In this document: one piece after another, positions 23,290 through 31,721 of the stretch
Layout of the letters: the number at the start of each line of letters is the position of its first letter
How positions within the stretch are numbered: position 1 is the stretch's first letter
Assembly (NCBI GenBank): GCA_000751295.2
Contig: CCMO02000001.1
Coordinates: forward strand, 3,376,615 to 3,440,614
Source: a bacterium YEK0313
GTDB taxonomy: Bacteria; Pseudomonadota; Alphaproteobacteria; Rhizobiales; Phreatobacteraceae
Direction: 5' to 3'
DNA: 64,000 nucleotides
Made by a program: the position numbers and the translations under genes
The notes under the pieces: generated by a model
Told to the model about the DNA's origin: nothing
Seen by the model: the letters and a program-made list of their open reading frames with translations, nothing else
Databases searched by the model: none

Positions 23290-26196
23290 ATGGCGATCTA
23301 CCATTTCTCCGTTCAGGTCATCGGACGCGCGGCGGGCCGCAGCGCGGTCGCAGCCGCCGCCTACCGTTCGGCCTCGCGGCTGCGGGACAACCGGCTAGGC
23401 CGCGATCAGGACTTTTCCGCCAAGCGCGGCGTGGTTCATTCCGAGGTCATGCTGCCGGAGAACGCGCCGGAGGAATGGCACGACCGCGAAAAGCTCTGGA
23501 ACGATGTCGAAGCGTTCGAGAAGCGGAAGGACGCCCAGCTTTGCCGCGAGGTGGAGTTCGCTATCCCGCGCGAGATGCCGCAGGCGCAGGGCGTCGAACT
23601 CGCCCGCGACTTCGTGAAGGCCGAGTTCGTGGATCGGGGCATGATCGCCGACCTCAACGTGCATTGCGACATGGGCGCGGACGGCCAGCCCAAGCCCCAC
23701 GCCCACGTCATGCTCACCATGCGGTCGGTGGACGAGAACGGTTTCGGCCCGAAGGCGCGGGACTGGAACCGCACGGAGTTTGTGGAGCATTGGCGCGAGC
23801 GTTGGGCCGATCATGTCAACGAGCGGCTGGCCGAACTCGACATCGACGCGCGGATCGACCATCGCAGCCTTGAGGCCCAGGGCATCGGCCTTGAACCGCA
23901 GACCAAGATCGGCGCGCCCGCGCAACGCATCGAGGCCGCCGGGCTTGAGGCCGACCGCGCCGAGGACCACAGGCGCATCGCCCGCGAGAATGGCGCGCGG
24001 ATCGTCGCCGATCCGTCCACCGCGCTTGACGCGATCACGCGGCAGCAATCGACCTTCACTCGGCGTGACCTGGCGATGTTCGCGCACCGGCACAGCGACG
24101 GCGTGGAGCAGTTCAACGAAGTGATGGGCGCGATGCGTAACGCGCCCGATCTTGTCGAACTCGGCAAGGACGGTCGCGGCGAGGAGCGTTTCACGACCCG
24201 CGAGATGATCGAGGCAGAACAGCGCCTGCATCGGGCCGCCGCGATGATGGCTGAACGGGAACGTCATGAGGTCAGCGGCAGGAACCGCGAAGCCGCATTG
24301 GCCCGCGCGGCGGATCGCGGCCTTGTCCTGTCCGGCGAGCAGGCTGAGGCGCTGGCGCATGTCACGGACGGACGCGATCTTGGCATTGTGGTGGGGTATG
24401 CCGGAACGGGCAAGAGCGCGATGCTGGGTGTGGCGCGCGAGGCTTGGGAGGATGCCGGTTACACCGTGCGCGGCGCGGCCCTGTCCGGTATCGCCGCCGA
24501 GAATCTGGAGGGCGGATCAGGCATCGCATCGCGCACCATCGCCAGCATGGAGCATGGTTGGGCGCAGGGCCGCGACCTTCTCACATCCCGCGATGTGCTT
24601 GTCATCGACGAGGCGGGCATGGTCGGCACGCGGCAGTTTGAGCGCGTGCTGTCCCATGCCGCCGACGCGGGCGCGAAGGTCGTGCTGGTCGGCGATCCGC
24701 AGCAGTTGCAATCCATCGAGGCGGGCGCGGCGTTCCGTTCGATCCACGAACGCCACCGCGGCGCGGAGATGGGCGAGGTGCGCCGCCAGCGGCAGGACTG
24801 GCAGCGCGACGCCACCCGCGACCTGGCGACCGGCCGAACCGGCGACGCGATCCATGCCTATGACGCGCATGGCATGGTGCATGAGGCCGCATCACGCGAG
24901 CAGGCGCGCGGCGAATTGATCGACCGCTGGGACCGCGAGCGGCAGGCGAACCCGGACGCAAGCCGCATCATCCTCACTCACACCAATGCCGAGGTGCGCG
25001 CGCTAAACGAGGTGGCGCGTGGGCGGATGCGTGAAGCCGGAAACCTTGGCGACGACGTGTATGTCGCCGCCGAACGCGGTGCCCGGAACTTCGCACCTGG
25101 CGACCGCGTGATGTTCTTGGCTAACGAGCGCGGGCTTGGCGTGAAGAACGGCACGCTCGGGACCATCGAGCAAGTCAACGCCCAGAGCATGACCGTGCGC
25201 ACCGATGACGGCCGCGATGTGGCGTTCGACCTGAAGGACTACAATCGCATCGACCACGGCTATGCCGCGACGATCCACAAAGCGCAGGGTATGACCGTGG
25301 ATCGCGCCCATGTGCTGGCGACACCGGGCATGGACGCTCACGGCAGCTATGTCGCCCTCTCGCGCCACCGCGACGGTATGGACCTGCACTATGGCCGCGA
25401 CGACTTCGCCAGTCAGGACAAGCTCATTAGCGTCTTATCACGCGACCGGGCCAAGGACATGGCGAGCGACTACGAACCCGCCCGCGACTATGCCGAACGG
25501 CGCGGCATCACCTTCCGCGAGCGCGTGGACCGGGTCGTCGAGATTGTCCGCCAAGTGCCCGAAAAGGTGCGCGGCATGTTCGACGGGTTGCGCCTGCCCG
25601 CCGAGAGCGAACAGGGGCCGGAAAGGAAGGTAGAGGAAGACCCCGAGGAAGCTTTGCGCCGCTCCCGTGGCCGGGCGCTCGTCCGCCATGCCCGCGCCGT
25701 CGATGCGATCTTCACGGCGCAGGACCAGGGCGGCAGGGCCAGCCCCGATCAGATCAGGGAATTGCAGGAGGCGCGCCAGCGGTTCGAGGAGGTGCGCCCC
25801 TACGGCTCGCATGACGCTGAGGCGGCCTACAAGAAAAACCCGGAGCTTGCGGCGGAGGCGGCGTTAGGCGACGCCCGGCGCGCGATCCGCGCCCTGCAAC
25901 TGGAAACCGAGCTGCGCACCGAACCGGCCCGCCGCGCCGACCGTTTCGTGGAACGCTGGCGAAATCTGCACAGGGCCAGTGAGGAACGCTATGCGGCGGG
26001 CGACTATGCCGGCCATCGGGCCGCGCGGACGGAAATGGGGAACATGGCGCAGAGCCTCGAACGCGACCCGCAAATGGAGTCCCTTCTGGCGGGCCGCAAG
26101 CGGGAACTCGGCATCTCATTCGATTCGGGGATGAGCGTCGGCCGCGACCTCACCCTCACGTTCGGGCTCGGTCGGGGCCGGGGTCTCGGGTTGTAG
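23290..26196 (+). CDS. traA: conjugative relaxase/helicase TraA (Ti type)
   Basis: Relaxase of 968 residues. The MobA/MobL nuclease domain occupies about 1-220 (AIYHFSVQVIGRAAGRSAVAAAAYRS; catalytic histidines in PKPHAHVMLTMR). A RecD-like superfamily I helicase follows, with Walker A GYAGTGKSAML, Walker B DEAGMVG, GDPQQLQSIEAGAAF and ATIHKAQGMTVDRAHV, and then a charged coiled C-terminus. It nicks at oriT, stays bound to DNA and unwinds it for transfer. ATG 23290 matches the family start; upstream codons cross oriT. No type IV secretion genes are in the window, so the element is at least mobilisable. Confidence 0.93.
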   Translation: MAIYHFSVQVIGRAAGRSAVAAAAYRSASRLRDNRLGRDQDFSAKRGVVHSEVMLPENAPEEWHDREKLWNDVEAFEKRKDAQLCREVEFAIPREMPQAQGVELARDFVKAEFVDRGMIADLNVHCDMGADGQPKPHAHVMLTMRSVDENGFGPKARDWNRTEFVEHWRERWADHVNERLAELDIDARIDHRSLEAQGIGLEPQTKIGAPAQRIEAAGLEADRAEDHRRIARENGARIVADPSTALDAITRQQSTFTRRDLAMFAHRHSDGVEQFNEVMGAMRNAPDLVELGKDGRGEERFTTREMIEAEQRLHRAAAMMAERERHEVSGRNREAALARAADRGLVLSGEQAEALAHVTDGRDLGIVVGYAGTGKSAMLGVAREAWEDAGYTVRGAALSGIAAENLEGGSGIASRTIASMEHGWAQGRDLLTSRDVLVIDEAGMVGTRQFERVLSHAADAGAKVVLVGDPQQLQSIEAGAAFRSIHERHRGAEMGEVRRQRQDWQRDATRDLATGRTGDAIHAYDAHGMVHEAASREQARGELIDRWDRERQANPDASRIILTHTNAEVRALNEVARGRMREAGNLGDDVYVAAERGARNFAPGDRVMFLANERGLGVKNGTLGTIEQVNAQSMTVRTDDGRDVAFDLKDYNRIDHGYAATIHKAQGMTVDRAHVLATPGMDAHGSYVALSRHRDGMDLHYGRDDFASQDKLISVLSRDRAKDMASDYEPARDYAERRGITFRERVDRVVEIVRQVPEKVRGMFDGLRLPAESEQGPERKVEEDPEEALRRSRGRALVRHARAVDAIFTAQDQGGRASPDQIRELQEARQRFEEVRPYGSHDAEAAYKKNPELAAEAALGDARRAIRALQLETELRTEPARRADRFVERWRNLHRASEERYAAGDYAGHRAARTEMGNMAQSLERDPQMESLLAGRKRELGISFDSGMSVGRDLTLTFGLGRGRGLGL

Positions 26197-26325
26197 AACC
26201 ATCCTATTTTTCGCCGTCTCCACGCCACAGCCCTACGACGCCTAACTATCTATTGCACAACGACAAATCGTTGCGTTTGCCTGTCCCGGCAGTCCCACGA
26301 ACAGCCAGCTGGAGGCAGCGCAGCC

Positions 26326-26544
26326 ATGCTCGCATCAGACCGTATCGTCCGCCTCAAAACCGTTCTCGCCCGCACCGGCCTGTCCCGGTCCACCATCTAC
26401 CGCAAGATCGCCGAGGGCACGTTCCCGCCCCAGATCAAGATCAGCGTCAACGGCGCGGGCTGGCGGGAATCCGACATCGACCGATGGGTCGCCAACCCCG
26501 TGGCGTGGCGACCGGGAAGCGGGCGCGGCCTCGATGGCGTCTGA
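26326..26544 (+). CDS. AlpA-like helix-turn-helix regulator
   Basis: A 72-residue MerR/excisionase-type DNA-binding protein: RIVRLKTVLARTGLSRSTIYRKIAEGTFPPQIKISVNGAGWRESDIDRWV is the AlpA family signature. Such proteins regulate excision or gene expression of integrated elements. GGAGG lies 10 bases upstream. It overlaps the next gene by 11 bases. The 129 bases between traA and this gene hold no recognised signal. Confidence 0.88.
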   Translation: MLASDRIVRLKTVLARTGLSRSTIYRKIAEGTFPPQIKISVNGAGWRESDIDRWVANPVAWRPGSGRGLDGV

Positions 26545-26779
26545 TCGCGGCGCGCGCTCCCGCGCCCGGCGCGTCAGGCCGCCTACGGCGTCGGAGCAGC
26601 TTGAAGCACTATTGGGCTACCCGTGGCCGTTCCCCGGTAGGCCGCCCAAGCATGACCTGTCCACCTGGACCGTCACTGACGACTGGCCCCATCCTGTTCC
26701 GGTCACAGAGGCCGAGATCGAGGTATTCGAGCAATGGTTCGGCGACATCTTCGACGAGTTGTTCGGCTCCAAGGGCTGA
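26534..26779 (+). CDS. hypothetical protein of the mobile element
   Basis: An 81-residue soluble protein with a basic N-terminus and an acidic, aromatic C-terminal half (TEAEIEVFEQWFGDIFDELFGSKG). I do not recognise a family. It overlaps the alpA-like stop and keeps the same high-GC third-position pattern, so it is probably expressed with it. It may be an accessory of excision or replication; this is only positional inference. Confidence 0.65.
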   Translation: MASDRGARSRARRVRPPTASEQLEALLGYPWPFPGRPPKHDLSTWTVTDDWPHPVPVTEAEIEVFEQWFGDIFDELFGSKG

Positions 26780-26800
26780 CCGCCCCCATTGCAATGTGAG

Positions 26801-26820
26801 GTATAGTGTGGTACATATAC
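26801..26820. promoter_or_regulatory. operator/promoter of higBA
   Basis: A perfect interrupted palindrome GTATA-N10-TATAC lies 20 bases before higB and contains TATAGT and TATACT, either of which could be a -10 box. HigA-type antitoxins autoregulate through TATAC-type dyads overlapping the promoter, so this is the likely operator. Confidence 0.6.
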
Positions 26821-26839
26821 TCATAACTGGAGAGGCTGG

Positions 26840-27136
26840 ATGATCGTTGGCTTTCGGGATGAATGGTTGCGGGCTTTCTTCGTGGACGACGCCCACTCCC
26901 GCAACATCCCATCCGACCTGGAAGCCAGGTTGTTCCGCAAGCTCCAGATGATTGACGACGCCACGACCGATCAGGACTTGCTTGTGCCACCCAGCAATCA
27001 TTTCGAGAAGCTGAAAGGCAATCTGGCGGGTCTCCGCTCGATCCGCGTCAACAAGCAATACCGGCTGGTCTTTCGCTGGGATGGTGAACGCGGCGAGGCC
27101 GGCGGAATCTATCTGGACGATCACAGCTACCGATGA
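26840..27136 (+). CDS. higB: HigB-type toxin
   Basis: RelE-superfamily mRNA interferase of 98 residues: IVGFRDEWLRAFFVDD, LEARLFRKLQMIDDA, PPSNHFEKLKGNLAGLRSIRVNKQYRLVFRW and YLDDHSYR match HigB proteins that cleave ribosome-bound mRNA. The toxin precedes the antitoxin, as is usual for hig loci. GGAGAGG lies upstream. It probably stabilises the integrated element. Confidence 0.93.
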   Translation: MIVGFRDEWLRAFFVDDAHSRNIPSDLEARLFRKLQMIDDATTDQDLLVPPSNHFEKLKGNLAGLRSIRVNKQYRLVFRWDGERGEAGGIYLDDHSYR

Positions 27137-27150
27137 GAACGAGGCAAACC

Positions 27151-27459
27151 ATGCTGACCACCAAGCGCAAGCCGGCGAGCGTCGGCGAGATACTGACCGA
27201 AGAGTTCATGGAGCCGATGGGACTGACGCAGGGGGCGCTCGCCGAGGCGATGGGCGTCCAGCGCAAACACGTCAACGAACTGTGCGGCAACCGCAGAAAC
27301 GTGACGGCCGCGACGGCGCTGATCCTGGCCCGTGTGTTCGGCAACAGCCCCGACTTCTGGCTCAACGTGCAGCGGCGTAACGATCTTTGGGAGGTGATGA
27401 ATACACCCAAGGAGCGCGAACGGGTCGAGCGCGCGCGTCCCGTGAAGAAGGCTGCCTGA
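27151..27459 (+). CDS. higA: HigA-type antitoxin
   Basis: A 102-residue XRE-family antitoxin: SVGEILTEEFMEPMGLTQGALAEAMGVQRKHVNELCGNRRNVTAATALILARVFGNSPDFWLNVQRRNDLW. It neutralises HigB and represses the operon through its helix-turn-helix. I chose ATG 27151, with GAGG 7 bases upstream; an ATG at 27133 overlapping the higB stop (ATGA) would add six residues. Confidence 0.93.
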   Translation: MLTTKRKPASVGEILTEEFMEPMGLTQGALAEAMGVQRKHVNELCGNRRNVTAATALILARVFGNSPDFWLNVQRRNDLWEVMNTPKERERVERARPVKKAA

Positions 27460-27520
27460 GCGGGACCATGCAGCCCGATGATTCGGGCCGGGACCATTAT
27501 TCGAGAAGGAGACATCGCCC

Positions 27521-29125
27521 ATGACCGTGCCGCTACGCGCCGCCCTCTACCTGCGCGTCTCGACGGCGCGGCAGGCGGAGCATGATGTTTCCATTCCAGA
27601 CCAGAAGCGGCAGGGCGAAGCCTATTGCGAGGCGCGCGGCTATCAACTCGTTGAGACCTTTGTGGAGCCGGGCGCATCGGCGACCAACGACCGCCGCCCC
27701 GAGTTCCAGCGCATGATCGAGGCAGGCACGTCGAAGCCCGCGCCCTTCGACGTCGTGATCGTCCATTCGTTCAGCCGCTTCTTCCGCGACGCCTTCGATA
27801 TGGAATTCTACGTCCGCAAGCTCGCCAAAAACGGCGTCAAGCTGCTGTCGATCACCCAGGAGATCGGCGATGATCCGGTGCATCAGATGATGCGGCAGAT
27901 CATGGCGCTGTTCGATGAATACCAGTCGAAGGAAAACGCCAAGCATGTGATGCGCGCCTTGAAGGAAAACGCCCGCCAAGGCTTCTGGAATGGCTCGCTG
28001 CCGCCCATCGGCTACCGTGTTGTCGCGGCCGAGCAGCGCGGGGCCAAGACCAAGAAAAAGCTTGAGATCGACCCACTGCACGCCGACACGGTGCGGCTAA
28101 TCTATCGCCTGGCGCTGGAAGGCGACGGCACGACCGGCCAGATGGGCGTCAAGAACATCGTCTCCTACCTCAACAGCCGCCGCATCTTCACGCGCGACGG
28201 AGGCCGCTGGGGCATCGGCCAAGTCCACCGCATCCTGACCCGCCGCACCTATATGGGCGAGCATGAGTTCAACAAGCGCAGCAAGACCAAGGAACTGAAA
28301 CCCGTCAGCGAGATTGTCACGGTTCCGGTCCAGCCGATCATCGACCGTGAGACGTTCGACACCGTGCAGGCGCTCTTAAAGGCCCGCAATCCCAAGGTCA
28401 CGCCATCCGCCGTCATCAGCGGCCCGACCATGCTCACCGGCTTGATCCATTGCGCCAAGTGCGGCGGGGCCATGACCATCCGCACCGGCAAGGGAGGGCG
28501 CTACCGCTATTACGCTTGCTCAATGAAGGCACGGCAGGGGCCGACCGCTTGCGAGGGCTTGGCCGTGCCGATGGACAAGCTCGACGAGCTTGTCGCCAGT
28601 CACCTCGAAGACCAGCTTCTCCAGCCCGAGCGGCTGGAAACCATCCTCGCCAGCGTTCTCGATCGGCGGCAGGAGCAATCCGAACGCCGCCGCGAGCACA
28701 TCGCCGAACTGAACAAACGCGCCGCCGAATCCGAACTTCGCCTCAAGCGCCTCTACGACGCCATTGAGGCGGGCGTGGCCGGCATCGACGATCCGGCCCT
28801 GAAAGACCGCATCGACGGCCTCAAGGCCATCAGGGACCAAGCCAAGACCGATGCCGAGCGCGCCCAGGCCATGCTCGACACCTCCGGTGCCAAGGCCATT
28901 ACCCCGCAAATGGTCCGCACCTTCGCCAAGACCGCCCGCCAGCGCATCCGCCTTGAAGGCGGTGGCTACCGCCGCGACCATCTCCGCGCGCTCGCCCAGC
29001 GCGTCGAGGTCGCGGACGGCGAAGTCAGGATCATGGGATCGAAGACCCGGCTGCTACAGGCGCTTACCGGAAAAACTGGCGTAAACTCAGTGCCCACTCA
29101 GGGACTGAACTGGCGGAGAGAGTGA
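27521..29125 (+). CDS. large serine recombinase (integrase)
   Basis: Serine integrase of 534 residues. The resolvase domain has YLRVST (Ser14) and HSFSRFFRDAFD; the recombinase domain follows with PPIGYRVV and WGIGQVHRILTRRTYMG; a zinc ribbon (HCAKCGGAM...YYACSM...TAC) and a long coiled coil (about 370-460) complete the protein. It should catalyse integration and excision of the element. Its last codons, TGG CGG AGA GAG TGA, coincide with the 3' end of the tRNA-Ser gene, so the stop codon comes from the target. AGAAGGAGA lies upstream of the start. Confidence 0.94.
   Translation: MTVPLRAALYLRVSTARQAEHDVSIPDQKRQGEAYCEARGYQLVETFVEPGASATNDRRPEFQRMIEAGTSKPAPFDVVIVHSFSRFFRDAFDMEFYVRKLAKNGVKLLSITQEIGDDPVHQMMRQIMALFDEYQSKENAKHVMRALKENARQGFWNGSLPPIGYRVVAAEQRGAKTKKKLEIDPLHADTVRLIYRLALEGDGTTGQMGVKNIVSYLNSRRIFTRDGGRWGIGQVHRILTRRTYMGEHEFNKRSKTKELKPVSEIVTVPVQPIIDRETFDTVQALLKARNPKVTPSAVISGPTMLTGLIHCAKCGGAMTIRTGKGGRYRYYACSMKARQGPTACEGLAVPMDKLDELVASHLEDQLLQPERLETILASVLDRRQEQSERRREHIAELNKRAAESELRLKRLYDAIEAGVAGIDDPALKDRIDGLKAIRDQAKTDAERAQAMLDTSGAKAITPQMVRTFAKTARQRIRLEGGGYRRDHLRALAQRVEVADGEVRIMGSKTRLLQALTGKTGVNSVPTQGLNWRRE
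29111..29125. other. attachment-site core at the tRNA 3' end
   Basis: The recombinase gene enters the acceptor end of tRNA-Ser here; element-like sequence lies on the left and chromosomal sequence on the right. This placement marks one end of the integrated element. I found no second copy of the tRNA 3' end elsewhere in the window, so the opposite end is probably left of position 1 or has been lost. Confidence 0.6.
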
Positions 29126-29200
29126 GATTCGAACTCACGGTGGGCTTGCACCCACGGCGGTTTTCAAGACCGCTGCCTTAAACCACTCGGCCATCTCTCC
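29111..29200 (-). tRNA. tRNA-Ser (anticodon UGA)
   Basis: On the minus strand a complete class II tRNA can be folded: acceptor GGAGAGA/TCTCTCC, D-arm GGCCGAGTGGTTTAAGGC, anticodon stem-loop GCGGTCTTGAAAACCGC with anticodon TGA, a long variable arm, T-arm GTGAGTTCGAATCTCAC, discriminator G and an encoded CCA. It is intact although used as an integration target. Confidence 0.97.
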
Positions 29201-29569
29201 GTGGCGCCTTCCTGCCCGATGACGCGCGCCATGGCAAGCCGCCGGTACCGGCCCTCTGTCCGGCCGGCGTCGAACTGTCGGCGGCCGGCGGTCGGGCGTC
29301 GTCGTGCCATCGCCTCCAACCGCCGCCAATGCGTGAGGTGAAAGGGGGCAGGGCCTTCGCTTCGCGCCGGGCCTCGAGCCGCTCGCCGGCGAGCCGACCG
29401 CGCCCGATCTGCGCCGTCCAGCGCCGCGCGTTGACGCAATTGCATCAGCCGGCATGATCCAGCAGCGCCTTTCGCCCGCCTTGCGCGAGGCCCTTCAATG
29501 TCCCGCGTCCCGCCGGGGGACCAGGCGCCCGTGGCGCCGGGACACGGCACTCATCCAAGGAGAACCATC
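29201..29569. other. intergenic region without a supported gene
   Basis: Open frames here on both strands are basic, Arg/Pro-rich translations of high-GC DNA with no ribosome sites or recognisable domains. I see no RNA or repeat. It is the boundary between the integrated element and the resident chromosome. Confidence 0.5.
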
Positions 29570-29752
29570 ATGGATAAGGATCGGATCGAAGGCGTCGCCA
29601 GGCAGGTCAAGGGCACCATCAAGGAGGCCGTCGGCAAGGTCACGGGCGATGCCAAGACCGAGGCCGAGGGCAAGGCCGAGAAGGCCGCGGGCAAGGTTCA
29701 GAACGCGGTCGGCGGCGCCAAGGACGCGGCGCGGGACGTGCTGAAGAAATAG
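29570..29752 (+). CDS. CsbD-family stress protein
   Basis: A 60-residue hydrophilic protein, MDKDRIEGVARQVKGTIKEAVGKVTGDAKTEAEGKAEKAAGKVQNAVGGAKDAARDVLKK. The RIEG..KQ.KG..KE..GK..GD pattern defines the CsbD family, whose members are induced by general stress; the molecular role is unknown. AAGGAGA lies 6 bases upstream of ATG 29570. The longer frame to 29498 has no ribosome site. Confidence 0.92.
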   Translation: MDKDRIEGVARQVKGTIKEAVGKVTGDAKTEAEGKAEKAAGKVQNAVGGAKDAARDVLKK

Positions 29753-29925
29753 CGGGCGAAAGGCGGACCGGCGCGGGGCGGGGGCAGGCCGTCGATGCGG
29801 CCACTCGCCGCCCCGGCGCGCGGCAGGCTTCCGCCGGGTATTCTTTTTAAAGCGGTGTTTGGCGACTAGTCTGCCTCCGCGACAGCGGCTTCCGCGAGGC
29901 CCGTCGGCATGCGTGGAGGATGGCA

Positions 29926-31455
29926 ATGGGCGACGAGAGACCGGACCAGAGCGTGCTGCGGCAGCAGGTGGACCGCCGCCATTTGCACGACATCATCGCC
30001 GGGCTCAACGAGGGCATCGTCCTGATCGACCCCGTCGACGGCATCGTCTGGGCCAACGAGCGGGCTCTGGCGCTGCACGACGTCGGCACGCTGGCCGAGC
30101 TCGGCACCACGGCCGCAGACTACCGCCGGCGCTTCCGGCTGAAATACCGCAACCATCACCTGCTCACCGCGGACCAGTATCCGATCGACCGCCTGCTGGC
30201 CGGCGACACGTTCCGGGAGGTGACCGTGGAGGTGACCCGGGTCTCGGCCAGGACCAAGGATGATTCCTGGCGCAGCATTCACCAGCTGCGCGGCTTTTCG
30301 CTCGCCGATCGGACGGGCGCCCCCGAATCCCACGTCCTCGTGATCGAGGACATGACCGAGCGCTTCACCGCAGAGGAACGGTTCGAGCGCACCTTCAGCG
30401 CCAATCCGGCCCCGGCGATCATCTGCCGGCTCTCCGACCTGCGCTACGTCAAGGTCAACAGCGGCTTCCTGGAAATGACCGGCTATGCCCGCGAGGACCT
30501 CATCGGCCGCTCCGCCTATGAGATCGACGTGCTCGGCAATGCCGCGGCGAAAGACGTGGCGATCACCGCCTTGCGCGAAGGACGCACCATCGCGCAGACC
30601 GAGGCGACGCTGCCGCTGCCCGACGGCCTCTCGAAAAGCGTCATCGTCGCCGGCCAGCCGATCGAGGTCGGCGAGGAAGCCTGCATGCTCTTCACCTTCA
30701 TCGACATGGAGGCGCGCAAGCGCGCCGAGGACGCGCTGCGGCACAGCGAGGAGCGCTTCGCGCTGTCGTTTCGGCTCGCTCCGGTGCCGACCGCGCTGTC
30801 GACGCGCAAGGACCTCCGCCTGCTCGACGTCAACGACGCCTTCGTCGCCGCCTTCGGTTTCGCCGAGGCGGACGTGATCGGCAAATCCGGCGCCGACCTG
30901 CCGATCTGGATCTCCGGCGCCGCCCGCCGGCAGATCGAAAAGGAGATCGAGAAGAGCGGCCGCTTCCGCAACATGGAGCTGCAGTTCCGGACCAAACACG
31001 AGGAGATCCTGGATTGCCTCGTTTCCGCGGACACGGTGATCATCCACGGCGAGGAATGCGTCCTGACGGTGATCCAGGACATCACCGAACGCCGGCGAAC
31101 CGAGGTCGAACTGATCGCCGCCATCGAGGCGGTGATGCAGGACACCTCCTGGTTCAGCCGCTCGGTCATCGAGAAGCTCGCCAATCTCCGGCAGCCGGGC
31201 CGGGCTAACGGGCACCCCACCGAACTGTCCGGCCTGACTGCGCGCGAACTCGAAGTGCTCGGCCTCATGTGCCAGGGCCTGAGCGATGCGGACATCGTCA
31301 AGCGGCTGAAGCTCACCCGCAACACGGTGCGCAATCACGTCGCGCGGATCTACAGCAAGGCCGACGTCCATAGCCGTGCCGCCGCCGTGGTCTGGGCGCG
31401 CGAGCGCGGCTTCACCGGCCCGACCGGCCGGACACCGGCGGCACGCCGCAAATAG
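29926..31455 (+). CDS. PAS-domain LuxR-type regulator
   Basis: A 509-residue cytoplasmic regulator. Three PAS-like domains at about 20-140, 145-265 and 270-395 (IIAGLNEGIVLIDP; FSANPAPAIICRLSDLRYVKVNSGFLEMTGYAREDLIG; FRLAPVPTALSTRKDLRLLDVNDAFVAAFGF) precede a C-terminal LuxR helix-turn-helix (LTARELEVLGLMCQGLSDADIVKRLKLTRNTVRNHVARIYSKADVHSRAAAVVWARERG). The ligand or cofactor of the PAS domains is unknown. The start at 29926 has GGAGG 6 bases upstream, while ATG 29920 would directly abut the ribosome site. Confidence 0.9.
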   Translation: MGDERPDQSVLRQQVDRRHLHDIIAGLNEGIVLIDPVDGIVWANERALALHDVGTLAELGTTAADYRRRFRLKYRNHHLLTADQYPIDRLLAGDTFREVTVEVTRVSARTKDDSWRSIHQLRGFSLADRTGAPESHVLVIEDMTERFTAEERFERTFSANPAPAIICRLSDLRYVKVNSGFLEMTGYAREDLIGRSAYEIDVLGNAAAKDVAITALREGRTIAQTEATLPLPDGLSKSVIVAGQPIEVGEEACMLFTFIDMEARKRAEDALRHSEERFALSFRLAPVPTALSTRKDLRLLDVNDAFVAAFGFAEADVIGKSGADLPIWISGAARRQIEKEIEKSGRFRNMELQFRTKHEEILDCLVSADTVIIHGEECVLTVIQDITERRRTEVELIAAIEAVMQDTSWFSRSVIEKLANLRQPGRANGHPTELSGLTARELEVLGLMCQGLSDADIVKRLKLTRNTVRNHVARIYSKADVHSRAAAVVWARERGFTGPTGRTPAARRK

Positions 31456-31597
31456 AGCGCGCGGCGCGATCCTCCGCCACGTCCCGAACAGCGCCGCGGC
31501 ACCGCGCGCCCGTGGTCCGGCGCCGCGCGTCCACGTGCGGGCGGCCGGCGCCGAAACGACGGTACGCAGGAGCGTTTCCATCGCGCACCTAGTGCCG

Positions 31598-31621
31598 CTG
31601 CATCACCCTGCAATGATGCAG
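31598..31621. promoter_or_regulatory. perfect dyad upstream of the HisKA_2-like gene
   Basis: CTGCATCA-N8-TGATGCAG, eight matching bases per arm, lies 100 bases before the kinase-like gene and 142 bases after the PAS-LuxR gene. It could be an operator, for instance for that regulator, or a weak terminator; only short T runs follow. The rest of 31456-31721 holds no supported gene. Confidence 0.4.
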
Positions 31622-31721
31622 CTGTTTCTGTTTCCGGCCGTGCCGAAGACCTAATCTTCCCGGACAGGGCGCCTTTGCGGCCCCTTTTTGCGCCTGTCGA
31701 TCATACGGGAGAAGGACGCAG

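Noticed and set aside
29111..29200. tRNA-Ser disrupted by integration
   Set aside because: All arms, the anticodon and the CCA end are complete, so the integration left the tRNA intact.
29866..31581. 571-codon antisense frame opposite the PAS-LuxR gene
   Set aside because: Low-complexity shadow; the plus strand encodes clear PAS and LuxR domains.
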